Source: Rhizaria sp. SCN 62-66 (lineage: Eukaryota > Rhizaria, unplaced). From it: a DNA stretch of 44,899 bases. Below are positions 31,836-43,330 of the stretch, in pieces. Where the stretch lies: NCBI GenBank assembly GCA_001724265.1, contig MEDY01000251.1, positions 1-44,899 on the forward strand. The letters are read 5' to 3'. A program made the translations under genes and the position numbers. The number at the start of each line of letters is the position of its first letter. Within the stretch, counting starts at the first letter, position 1. The notes under the pieces were generated by a model. The model saw only the letters and a program-made list of their open reading frames with translations, was not told where the DNA came from and searched no databases.

Positions 31836-34139
31836 TCAGCAGGGCGTAAAGTCCTTGAACAGCACAATGAGCTGCGCAAGCCCCCTGGAGACGACCTCGC
31901 ACTTGGCGAACTTGTAGGCCCACACATTGACCTTGTTGTGCTCGGTGTCGCTGTAGGGGATCTGCGCGATGCCCTTGTCGAGCAGCGTCTGCACCGGCAC
32001 CGTCTCGTGCAGCATGCGCGTCTGCATGTTTACCCACGCTTGCAATACCACGCGCAGCATCGTGCTGGGCAGCGTCGTGTACGGCAGCGACCACACGAAG
32101 AAGGCCTTCGACGGCTGCCGCTCCGTCGTGCGCGGCACCTCCTGCAGCTCCACGAACTGCGCCTGCAGCATCGAGTACAGCACCTCCTTGGCCTCCTTCT
32201 TGGGCAGCAGCGCCAGGTCCGAGACCTGCTTGTCCTCGAGGCGCGCGCGGTCCGAGAGCAGGTGGAAGACCTTGGCCGCGTTGCCGCCACATCGCTCGCG
32301 CACGAGCGACTTGGCTGCGTCGAAACGCATGCCCTGCAGCAGGCGCTCCGTGAGCAGGTAGTACTCGTTGGGCGAGTTGCGCGAAGGTCCCATGAGGTCG
32401 AGGCTGATGTGTGACAGCCGCTGGATCGCGGCGTCGAGCTCGACGGCCGAGATGAGGTCGAACTCGGCCGCGTCGTCGGGCAGCTCGCTCCGCTTCAACT
32501 CGCTGACGAGAGTGTAGAGCTGGTCGCGAACGAAAAAGAGCCGACCGCCGGTGTTGGGGGCGAGCGTGGCCTGGTGGCGCAGCAGCGCGACAACGATGCG
32601 GCCCGCCATGTGGCCCGCGCGCGTGGTGGCGTAGGCGTAGGCCATGTCCGACAGGATGTGCATCACGAACCTGTCGTGGTTGATGATGAGCGGGATCTCG
32701 CTGCTCGAGCTGCTGGAGCCCGCGCTGACGCTGCTGCCGCCGCTGGCGGCCGGGGAGGACGCGCCCGCAAAGCCGGCCATGATGTCGTCGTTGAGCGAGC
32801 TCTTGGCGCTGAGGCCCTGCTGCTCGAGCTTGAGCTCGGAGCTGGAGCTGGGGCCGGGGTTGTCCAGCTTGCGCTTGCGCGACTTGCGCGCCTGCACCTG
32901 CATCGAGGCCTCATCGAAGAAGCCGTTAGACTGGACGATGTAGCCCTGGTTCAGCATGATGTCGAAGGTCTTGAACACGCGCTTCGCAAGCGACGCCGCC
33001 TGGGTGTCCTCAGCCTACAGAGAGACGAACAAATATGCAAAGACAAAGGTGCGAGGATTCGATGAATGATTTAAAGGTATAGGTGCAAATGGGGGACTAG
33101 ATAACAAAAAGAGAGTCAAATAGAGAGTCTTGCGTACCTGCGCAATGCGCGTCATGGTGTCGCTGTCGACGGGCGTGCCCTCGAGGTACAGCGTGAGCAG
33201 CCCACTGGGCAGCGCGGCGAGCTCCTCCAGAGACATCTTGGACAGATCGGGCATCTTGGGCCCCTCTGCCGCGGTGGCGCTTCTCTCGGACTTGACCGCG
33301 ACCACGTCGTCGTCGTCACCGGCGCTGGCACTGCTGCTGCTGCTGCTGCCATCGCCGCCGTTGGCCTCTGCGGCGGCGGCCTCGCGCTCCTCGCGCTCAG
33401 CGGCCTCGTCTTCAAGCTTGCGGCGCTCCTGCTCAACGTGCTTCTTCTCCAGCTTCTCGATCACCACGGGGAGGATCTGCGCCACAGTGCGCTTGCCCGA
33501 GACGCAAAACTCCTCGGTGATGGCCAGCCCTTCCTCGCCCCACAGCCGCGAGGCCGTGGCCATGTACTCGGAGAAGCGCGACATGCCGCGGATCATGTTG
33601 ACGTCGATGTAGTAGACGAACTTCTTGACGTTGGCGGCCTTGGAGCCGGCGTTTGCTAGCGGCACGCCCGCGTCGTCGCGCGGGAACACGATGCACGGGT
33701 TGCTCAGGTGCGCGCGGCGCGGCTTGTAGGCCGCGGCGAGCGGGCCGCCCGAGCCGCGGTCACCAAAGAAGGCGGCGTCGTTGTAGTCGCCGAAGCCGGG
33801 CGCGTCGGCGCTATACTCGTCCTCGTCCTCGTCCAGGTCATCGTCGTCGCTGTCATGGGCGCGGCGGCGCGGCTTGCGGCGCGCGCGGGACTTGCGCTCC
33901 TTCGCCAGCGCCGACTTGTCGGGCTTGAGCAGCGGGACGGGGGCCGAGACGCGGACGACGTCGTGCTGGAGCATGGCGGCGATGACCTGGGCCACGGCCT
34001 CGATGTCGAGACCGGTGCGCTTGGCCAGGTCGGGCACAGTCTGGCCGTTGCGCTGGGTCAGGGCGCGCGCGATCTCGAGGCCGAGCGGGCCGAAGCGCTG
34101 GCGGACGACGACCAAACAAAAGTCGATGTAGTCCTTCAT
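31836..34139 (-). CDS. POLR3C: RNA polymerase III subunit RPC3/RPC82 (POLR3C)
   Basis: Exon 1 is 33138..34139 and exon 2 is 31836..33014 (ending TGA), with a phase-0 intron at 33015..33137 (GTACGC...TGTAG); about 726 residues. The N-terminal winged-helix (CLVVVRQRFGPLGLEIARAL, then VPDLAKRTGLDIEAVAQVI and MLQHDVVRVSAP) is the hallmark of RPC82. The middle has the conserved FVYYIDVNMIRGMSRFSEYM and GEEGLAITEEF blocks. Exon 2 continues with KTFDIMLNQGYIVQSNGFF, AAKVFHLLSDRARLEDKQVSDLALLPKKE and a C-terminal winged helix. RPC82 forms the RPC82/RPC34/RPC31 subcomplex that opens promoters of tRNA and 5S genes in the nucleus. Acidic and Ser/Glu/Ala-rich insertions (about residues 105-140 and 260-310) make it longer than yeast (about 650) and human (534) forms. 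Confidence 0.9.
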
Positions 34140-37100
34140 GGCTGGCGGAGAGTCAACAAGCAGTGAAAGTAAGGGCGCAGCGAGCACGAGCGAGTCTGAT
34201 GAAGTAGAAGCGAGCGGTGGGTTTGCTCGGCGTTGTTGTTTGAGCAACAACAGGTGTGGAGTGTTGTGCTTCGCGGGGACTGCTGCTCTTACGAGGAAGA
34301 GTAGAGACCAGTAGCTAGCGGGCGGGCGCAAAAACAGACGCCGGGAAAGAGAGCGGAGCTCTGTACAGAGAGAAGGGGGGACAGCAAAGAAAGATGTGGT
34401 GAGCTTAGGCGGGACAGACTTTCGCGGCTTTCGGGTTGAGGTGTAACAACATTAAATCAGAGTCTGAATAAAATGCGTAAATGAAAATAAACTTTCAAAG
34501 ACTTGGAGATACGTTGCAAAGTCTACAACGGACTTATTCCCAGACAAAAGCGTTTTCCGCGCGCCGCGCACATCAGCTAACCGAGCTCCAGTCCCGCCGA
34601 TCCCGCCAGCTGCTGCGACAAGACCTCCAACCAAGCAACGCAGCCCTGATCGCAAAGAGCCAAATCAACACTAAAAGCGAGTAGAATTATCATAATGAAG
34701 TTCAATATGTTAGCATAGTGGATGAGGGATGAAATTTAATGGTTTTCGATTTCTAAGACATTGGAGAGGCAATATGATGCAATGTATTTTATACCGTCAC
34801 AACGTGAGACGAACGTTAAAGTGGAGACAGGGGCTGCTCCACGTTCAGATTATTTTGATTTTGGTTCTGATTTGTCATAGTAAGATGATTATGAGCTTGT
34901 TGAAAGACTAGATACCAATAACAAGAGCGACGGCAATAGCAGCAGACGAAATGTAAGGTCAAGAAGTTAACATCAAGCAAACACAAAAAACAACGAACAA
35001 CAAACGAAGCCATCACACACAGAGATTTTGAGAGGACATGAATATATGAACGACAAAAAAAAGTCACAATATTATGCATCAACCCCGAGTACATCTACTT
35101 CTAGATTTTCGTAGAGTCACGGCTTGATACATATGTCTACTCTCAGTTTCCTCCACACACGAACACTCACGCTGACACGAACACAAAAACGTGAAAAAAC
35201 TACACAGCAGCGCTCCGTAGCGGTGCTTAAATGCATTGTTGTTACTTTACAAGCACTTGGTGTAGGTGTACGTGTGTTAGTGCACGCGCGAGCGAAAGTG
35301 ATCTGAGTGCGAAGTTAAAACAGGCAGACAATTCTTGACAGATCACGGGAGTTGTTATCACGATCATAACCGCGAGTTTTGTAGTTGTGTTACGATTAAT
35401 AGCAATCGCGACTTACCACATCACGAGCTCAGCAACACCAACTAGACTGAGCTAGCGCGAGCATGCGAGCAAGAGAAAGGGCAGACCAGCGGCCACGACA
35501 ACACAAGTCAACTCAAGCGACAATGAAGGCAACAACGACAAACAACAACATAAGACGACATTCACATCAACAGCAGCAGTAGTCTGACATCAACGAGTAG
35601 GACGTGTCAAAAAGAGCAGCACAGTGAATATTGTTCCATGTTACGAGAGAAAAATGAGTTGAACTGACAAGAGGCTCACATGATAATGTTTTCACAAAGG
35701 TTACGATAAAATCTCACAAAAAAACAAGGACAGGACAAAAGAGAAATTATTACCAATCGTTTTAATGATTGGTATCATACGTAAGCTGAGCGCGTAAAAT
35801 GCAAAAAACATACACGCATACACACATAGAAGAAAGGATAGCAAAGCAATCCCAAATAACAGTAATATTACCAACCTGAATCGTGGCCAGCCACACCAAC
35901 AACGCTAACTAACTCGCTACATCGCGTCACATTCGATAGATTGCAGTGTAAAGTTCACTTAAACAGTCATTTGATTAATTAGCAGTAATCTTGTCTTCAT
36001 TCATTTAATTTCATCAAAAACAAAACGACGTAAACAATGATATCGCAAGCAACATCATACTCCACTGAAGATAACTCACACTCACATTTAGTACACGTGC
36101 TCAGACACTGACACAAAACCACACTGAAGTAAAGGCAGTGTGTGAGTGCGAACAAGTCTTGAGTGCGTGTGCGTGTACGTTATCGAGTGCAGCGGAGATG
36201 TTTTGCGATAAGTGATCATTTGCCTGTCTGAAGAACTGAGTTAGGACTGAGTGACTGAGTAATTGTGGACATGATAAAATTTCAGGCTAAGGGTAAACAG
36301 TAACAATGGGGTGACTTGAGGGGGAGAAATATGTGTTGCAAAGTTGCTATACATAAAACAACACTGCTCATAGAAGTAACAGCAAACAAAAAGAAAGAAA
36401 GGGGAACAAATACCGCGTAGGGGAGAAGAAGAGGCAGCTCGACCATAGAGCAACAAAAATAACAACAAACAATGTCTCAACACAAATCACAACGAGAGTA
36501 TATAACACGCGCATGGAAAAGACTCCACCGTGCGAGTGTCTGTGACCAAGTTGGGTTTGTTGCTGTGTTAGGGCGTTGCTGTTGAAGGGGTGTTGCTGCT
36601 TGTTGAGTGCCGGCGGGGGGCGGGGCGGGGTGGGAAGTGCTGTCTATGTTGCAATCACGAGTAATACAGCTGTACTTAGAAATAAAGTACTTGCGGTTCG
36701 AACTGCACACTTAGAGACACACACTCAGGCACACAGGCGCCACCGCTGCAGAAGGGGAGCCAGGCTCAGCGTTATCATAGAGCAATCTCACTAACTCGTT
36801 CTCGCGCTATATCGATCTTTGTCTCTATTCAAATCCACTAGAGAACAAGAGTGTCTCGGACGAAAGAAAAGAGAGTTGGAAAGCAAGGAAGCGCAAGTGC
36901 ACAGCAAGACTGGGACAACAAAGAGCATGGTTGCAAAGCCTTCGCATCACATCACAGATAAAAGCCCACTGATAAGTGAAGCTGAGATCACACAAAACAA
37001 AAGAGAAACAAAATAAAGAAAACCATACAGAGGACAAAATACAACGCGTTAAAAAGAAGAGCAAATAAATGACAGGACAAAAAAAAGCAAGAAGCAAAAT

Positions 37101-37879
37101 AAGACACTGGTTTGTCACGACTATAGTAAGACTAGAGTATGCTTAACGACACCGACGAACAGCGTGGACGAACACGCTGAGACGCAGAGCAGTTGCAGCA
37201 ACGACAGTAACAACAGGCAGTGACAATACCGAGTTACATCTGGGCCAAAAGTAATAGCATCTGAGATTAACGAGATCAAAACAAAGATTGGCATAGAAAA
37301 CGCAAACAAGTAAAACAATGAAGACTACATCAATGACAACAACATCAATAAGGCGACTGTCAGAAAAGACCGCTGCGTCAGTGTCACAGTGCTTATAGCA
37401 AGTACTAGAGCATGACGAGGAACACTAACGGAGCGATCGACTTGAGGTAGCGCGTTGGTGGCTCAACACAGTGCAGAGAACAGACTGCACTGGAGTAGTG
37501 TAACGATTACACGACTCGCGAGGTGCAGCTGTTCGTCGACTGAGCCCATCCAAGCACTTCTAACCTTAAGACCAACTGATCGACTTATCATTGCGCAAAC
37601 GCTATTCTAAGAGTGTTAGCGCCCGCTTTCAATCAACAAAAGACTTCGACTAATCCAGTACATCTCGCGCTTACATAGATCTCGCGGTGGAGAACCTCTG
37701 CAACTAACAGTGTAACCACCGCCTGCGACCATGGAAGCGCAAGCTCTCTAGCCAGTCCAAGTCCCACGCCATTTGGAATATTTTTGATCACCTCAACCTT
37801 CACTCATTATTTACGCCGACTTGAGCCTCCCTTTACCACGCAGATGGCTTGACCTCGTCTTCGTAGTTGGCTCCGTTGC
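34140..37879. other. 3.7 kb gene-free region, A/C-rich on the plus strand
   Basis: It lies between the RPC82 start and the TmcB-like 3' end. The first ~550 bases are of mixed composition (RPC82 promoter and leader). From about 34,900 to 37,700 the plus strand is visibly rich in A and C and poor in T, with many CAACA and ACACA words, in contrast to the more balanced AT-rich gaps elsewhere. No exon, tRNA or known RNA gene is recognised. It could be a non-coding transcript, a long U/G-rich 3' region of the TmcB-like mRNA, or simply skewed sequence. Confidence 0.55.
34481..34684 (+). CDS. Possible small ORF in the RPC82 upstream region
   Basis: A 67-codon frame from the ATG at 34481 ends with TAG at 34682. 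If TAG is sense it runs 15 codons further to a TGA. The product would be Gln/Arg/Ser-rich and basic with no recognisable motif. The stretch is richer in GC than its surroundings, but it lies where the divergent RPC82 promoter is expected, and an ORF exists on the other strand too. Chance is as likely as a real gene. Confidence 0.15.
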   Translation: MKINFQRLGDTLQSLQRTYSQTKAFSARRAHQLTELQSRRSRQLLRQDLQPSNAALIAKSQINTKSE

Positions 37880-40800
37880 TCACTGCGCGTTCTCGGTGAT
37901 GAACTTCTGCACCGAGGCGAGCCCCTTGACGACGTCGGGCGGCAGCACGAGCATCAGCGCGCGCGTCTGTCGCGCCGACACGTTGAGTCTCTGGATGATG
38001 GGGTGGTAGATAACGATGTAAAAGAGCAGGATAAGCACAATAAAGCACACCAGGAAGGCGATGCGGAACGTATCGAAGTCCTTGATGTAGTTCTCGACGC
38101 TCTGCGAGTAGAGGTAGCCCGAGTACCCCATCGCGGGGCCCACCAAGTCGATGACGAGCCCCGAAAGCTCGGTGAAGGACGCCATCAGCGCGTCGTAGGC
38201 CGCGGACCCGGGCAGGTAGTTGGGGTTTGTGGGGCCGCCGATCAGGTGCGCGAACACGGCGCCGACTTGCGCCTCGGCCAGCCCGCGAATGCTGTTTTCC
38301 ACGGTGATGAGCGTCGCCGTGAGGCCGCGCGTCATGAGCCCGTCGGCGAAGGTGGGGCAGAACGTGGCGTACTTGTGGGGGATCATCGCGCCTGGGTAGT
38401 CCTCAGTGACGCAGGCATTATCGTACAGCAGCGTGTTTTGCAGCGCACTGTAGGGCGGCGCGCGAAGGCCGAGGGACTTGTCGCCGAAGACGATGCCGTG
38501 CTGGTACAGCGTGAAGTAGTCCATGCCCCAGATCACTTCCTGGCTAAAGGGCTACTCAGTCAGCAGTGGCGACAGCGGATAGTCGGCCTTGACTGTGGCG
38601 TAGTCGCTGAACAAGTGCTCGCGGAGGTAAAAGTAGGACCGCTGCATCATGGTCATGCGGCGCGACGCCAGCTCGACCGTGGCCGACATGGCGTAAGCGT
38701 TGTCGATGCGCTGCGTCGTCATGACGCTCATCACGATCATGTACACGGTGACGAAGATGATGAGAAAGGCGTACTTGAAGTAGAGGATGCGCATGTTGCG
38801 CTCCGACTCGGTGGTGGCGTCATCCTGCTGGCTCGTCTGATCATTGTCGTCCGACGACCCGCCGGCTGCAGAGCCGGTCTTTTTGGAGTCGTTGAGGTTC
38901 ACACCCGCGGCGGCCGCGGTGCCACCGTCGTTGAGCACCAGATTGTCGGCGCGCTCAGCCTCCTGCGACTTGTTCTTGATGTTAGCGTTGATGCGCGAGA
39001 GGTTGACGCCGCCGCTGTTGCTGTTATTGGCGTTGTTGACGGTGGGACCGAACATGTCTGCGGTCGCCGCGTAGAACGATTCGTGCGGGGGGTTGTTACC
39101 GCTGCTGGCACGACTGCCGGCGCCCCGCACGCGGCGGTAGCGCTGTAGGGCCGAGGACGAGTGGCCCGAGCCCAGCGCCGAGGCGACGCCGGAGGCCGCG
39201 GTGCGCTCCTCGAGGGCCGAGTCGTCGCCGTTCTCCCCGGGCCGGCGCTGGTTTTCGTGGAAGTCGATGGCCTCCTCGCCCTCCTCCTTCATGAGCGCGT
39301 AGACGCGGCGGCGTAGCGTGCGGCGCGTCTGGCGCGGGATGTCGAGGAACATCTCCAGTACCTGTCTCTTGCCCTGCTCGATGTGGCGGATGACAGGGAA
39401 GACGATGAAGATGAGCACGATTACGATGAAAACGACGGCGATGACGCCGATGAAGATGAGGATCATCATGAGTGCGAACCGCTGGTCGTCGACCACGCTG
39501 CGCGCGTACTGGGTCATCGTCGCGTACGTCTGCGGCAGCCGGTTGATGCCGTTGGAGAAGATGTAGTGCAGGTTGGCGTTGGCGTTGACGTCGAGGTCCT
39601 GTTGCGCGGAGGCCGAGAGCTTGACTGTGAGCACGAGCACGAAGATGAGGGACGCGTATATCTGCGTGGCCTCAAGCAGCCCCATGAGTTGCGTCGTCAC
39701 CGCGGCGCCCAGGCGTATCGACATGGCCAGGATGGGCGTGTCGTCAATGTAACTCATGGCGCGCGTGCGGACGTACGTGGAGGCTGCTACCCCGACCTGC
39801 AGCTCCCGTGCGGGGGCCGAGATGGACTCTGCGAAGTCGAGGAACACGCTCTGCACCGTTGTGGGCACCGTCATCGACGGCACGAAAAGCACGTCCAGCG
39901 TGGCCGTTTCGACCAGCGACGCCGTGCGCGCGTTTATCATGCTCGACTGCACCAACGCCATGCGCTGCCCAGAGTGGCGCACGTAATCGATCTGGTTGCG
40001 GATCCGCGTGAAGTAGAGCGACGTCACCAGGAAGCCCGCGATGGCGGAGACCCACAGCAGCACCACGAGCACGATGAAGAAGCGTGACATGCGCGCAAGG
40101 CCGGCAGAGGTCTTGACGTTTTCCTGCTCGATCACGCGCATGAGCCGCTTGTGGCCCTTGCGCTTGGTGCCGCCGTTACTGGCGAGCGACGAGTCGTCCG
40201 TGATGCGCGACTCCGTCTCGGTGCCCGAGAAGCCCGACATGCCGCTGCCGCCCATGAGCTCGCGCGCGCGCGCACGCTTGTGCCGGCGCACGAGCTTGCG
40301 CTTGCGGATCGCCATGTCAGACTCGGCCGTGGGCTTGGCCTCCGCTTCGGCGGGCACCAGCATCGTCACCGTGTTGGCCTTGCCGCCGGCGGCGGGCGTG
40401 TCGGGGTCGCTCATCGTGCCACCAGCCTTGCCGGCAGCCGTGCGGCCGCCGCGGTGGCCCGCCGAACCGCGCGCGAAGGCGCCGTTGGCCGAGAGCATGG
40501 CGTTGAGCGGGTGCGGCTTGGGACCGGCGGCGATGACGCTGCTGCCGTGGGACGAGCTGTTCTCGTCGTCGTCCATCGTCATGCGCGCCAGACTCACCTT
40601 GGCGCCAGCGCCGTTCTTGTTGTTGACCGCCGCGCCATCCGACACGTGGCCGCTGGCGCCCTTGGTCTTGGTGCTGAGGCGGGCCGCGCCGGCGCCGGGG
40701 GAGATGAGCCCGTCATCATCGCCCGAGGAGGTGCTGAGGCGGCGGCGCGACTGTGAGGCGGTCTGCGCGACGCCGTCAGAGAGGTCGTCGCCCTCGCCGA

Positions 40801-43330
40801 ACTCGCCGTCGGAGCCCGAGTCGTCCTCCTCCGAGTCGGCCATGTCCAGGTGCACGCGCACGAAGGTGATCGTGGTCGACGCCACAACGACCGAGACAAC
40901 CCACGCGTGGAGCGGGAACTGCTCCTGCGTGAGAACGTTGCGACCGTAGGTCGACAGCCCGGCCTTGGTGCCAATCTGCTCCCACGCGCGCTCCGTCTGG
41001 TCCACGTCGTTCTGGTGGAACAGGTCGGGCAACATGTGGTGGATGAGCACTTCCTTGCTGGCGAACTTCTCGCGCGACACGCCGAAGAGGTGGTAGCACG
41101 GCAGTGTGCAATAGTCGACAGCGCGCGTCTTAAGGTTGATCATGAGGTGCACGTCATTGGTTGCGTCGATGGCCTGCAGAACGCCGACCATCTTGCCGTT
41201 GGCCTGGTCGGCCCAGCGGATAAAGAGGTTGATGGGGAAGATGTGTCCGGCCTTGTGCAGCGCGAAGGCCACGCGCGTCGTGTTGAGAATGCGCGACTCG
41301 TTGCGGTTCAGGAAGTCGATGAGTAGATTGTCGTGGATCTCGGCCAGCGGCGACGGGATGATCTTGAGGATGTTGTGCCCGATGAGGTCGCTGGCCTGCG
41401 CGTAGCCGAACTGGCGCCGGCCGGCGATGTTGACGCTTTCGATCTCGCCGAGCCGGTTACGGTCCACGATGACGCCGAAGACTGCGTTGCGGTCATCGAA
41501 AATGTCGAGGTTGGTGTCGAGGCGCTGGAGGAAGTCGCCGCGCTGCATGTTGGCGTTGAGCGTCTGCGCGCGCACGGCCTCGACGTTCTCGGCCTTGGCG
41601 AAGAGCGCGCCCGCGCGGGAAGGGTCGCCCAGCAGGTCCATCATGAAGATGGCGAAGGCGCGCAGTACGGGGATCGAGTTGGGGTTGATCTGCAGCAGTT
41701 TCTCGTAGTTGACAGTGGCGCGCGACATGGCCTGGCGCGCCGTGTGGCCCAGGTTCGACAGCGTGTCGATGTCGGGTGACGGCCGCAGCAACTCAGACCA
41801 GAACTGGAACAGCGACTTGGCGGCCGCGCGCACGCACGCGTCGGCGACCTCCTTACGCGACTTGAACTCGAGGTACGACTGGACCTCGGAGGACTGAGCC
41901 GCGGCGGTGCCCTTGTCGAGCACGCGGCGGTAGAAGGCGACCATAAAGCGGAGGTCGAAGGACGGGTTGGTGAGGTCGCAGGCCTGCGCCTCACCGTAAG
42001 CCAGCACCTTGTTGTCGATGATGAAGATGAAGAAGCAGGAGAACATGATGTGGAGGTAGGAGCTCTTGGGGAAGCGGTGCACGCCGCGCTGGTACACGTG
42101 CTCGATCTCGAGGTGGCAGTCGCGCATCTTGTTCGAGTCCGCCTCGCTGGGGTCGAAGTACAGCCACGGGTCCTGGCGCAGCGTGCGGATCAGCGTGCGC
42201 GCGCGCAGCTCGAACAGGTGCGGCTCCGACAGGTTGTGGTCGCGGAGGCTCTCGACGAGGGCGTAGCGTGCGCGCACAAGCAGCAGCGACGCGATGAGCA
42301 GCACGGGGAGGAAGGCGTAGAACATGACGGCCGTGCCGCGCTGCTCGTCGTCGAAGAGCGTCACGAAGAAGCACGCGAAGCCGGTCCACGCGAGCGTGAG
42401 GCAGGAGAAGAATTCAAGCCCCTGGTACACGTCGTCGAAGTGCGGCAGGATGCGCCACTGGTACACGGCCTGTAGCATCCCCAGCACGATCATGACGATG
42501 GAGAACGGGTAGCGGCCGTTGGTGCCGGTGACGGAGCAGAAGAGGATGACGAGGATGAAGCGCGCGATGAGCGAGTGGATCGCGGCGCGGCCCGTGCTCT
42601 TGGCGTTGAAGTTCTTGTGCAGCGCGCGCGGGTTGAAGTTCTGGTCAAAGAAGCAGCCCTCGGCAAAGACGCAGAGCGCGATGAGGAGCGCGATGAGCAC
42701 GATGGCGATGATGGTGTAGAGGATGTGGATTCCGTTCCAGCACGTCACGGTCGGGAAGAAGGGGTTCCGCGAGTGCGAGCCCGGCGTGAACTGCGCGCAG
42801 CCCATGAGCATCTTGCACAGCCCGGCGAGGATGGGGATGTAGAAGAGGTTGCACATCAGGCGCAGCAGTACGCGCGACACAGCGACGGGCCACATCCAGT
42901 TGAGCTTGCGGCACATGATAGAGGAAAAGATGAAAAAGGCAAAGAAGCCCGCGGTGAGGCAGGCGGCGACGGTGAACTCCTCCATGGTGCCACTCTCGCC
43001 GGGGAACTGGCTGACACTGTGCGTGACGACGGCCACGACGTGGGTGGCGCGCACGCTCCACGGGTAGTCGACGAACTTGAAGAAGGCGAAGTGGATGAAC
43101 TGGAGCCAGACGACGGCCCAGAGCAGGAAGGCGAACAGTGGGGAGATAGACACGTCGTCACAGACAACCATGAAGGACCAGAAAATAGCCTTCTGGACGT
43201 TATTGGCCCATCGCGCAAGAACTTGCACAACGCCTTCGTATTCTTCGTCAAATACGAGGGCCTTGTAGGAGGTCACGGCGTTGTTGTTGAGGAGCTGGCG
43301 CGTGTCCTGCTCATAGGCGGCGGTGGACAT
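37880..43330 (-). CDS. TmcB-like large multi-pass membrane protein with TPR-like and PAS regions, read through an in-frame TAG
   Basis: One frame from the ATG at 43330 to the TGA at 37880, with TAG at codon 1593; 1,816 residues if TAG is sense. The N-terminal ~360 residues hold about eight hydrophobic helices. A helical segment at about 375-600 (LRTLRQDPWLYFD, RGVHRFPKSSYLHIMFSCFF, VNYEKLLQINPNSIPVLRAFAIF) matches the TPR region of TmcB/TmcC-like proteins of amoebae and other protists. A PAS-like domain follows at about 608-730 (IESVNIAGRRQFGYAQASDLIGH), then a Ser/Gly/acidic linker. The C-terminal third has further membrane segments at about 1080-1106, 1213-1236, 1287-1312, 1513-1536 and, beyond the TAG, 1753-1778. 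A sensory or signalling role is inferred from the PAS and loop layout; no ligand or output domain is known. The 223 codons after the TAG have the same GC-rich usage and supply the last membrane helix. Confidence 0.75.
38552..38554 (-). other. In-frame TAG within the TmcB-like gene
   Basis: TAG is codon 1593, between GAG and CCC. The frame stays open for 223 more codons, across an ordered extracytoplasmic-type domain and a final membrane helix, to a TGA. No GTACG donor lies just upstream, so a missed intron is unlikely. Confidence 0.8.

Noticed and set aside
38003-39148. 381-codon plus-strand ORF opposite the TmcB-like 3' end
   Set aside because: Shadow frame; the minus strand encodes membrane helices consistent with the rest of the gene.
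10866-43330. Selenocysteine- or readthrough-type recoding as the reason for the TAGs
   Set aside because: Selenocysteine uses TGA, and there are four unrelated genes with no shared context around the TAG. A general change in UAG meaning explains them more simply.
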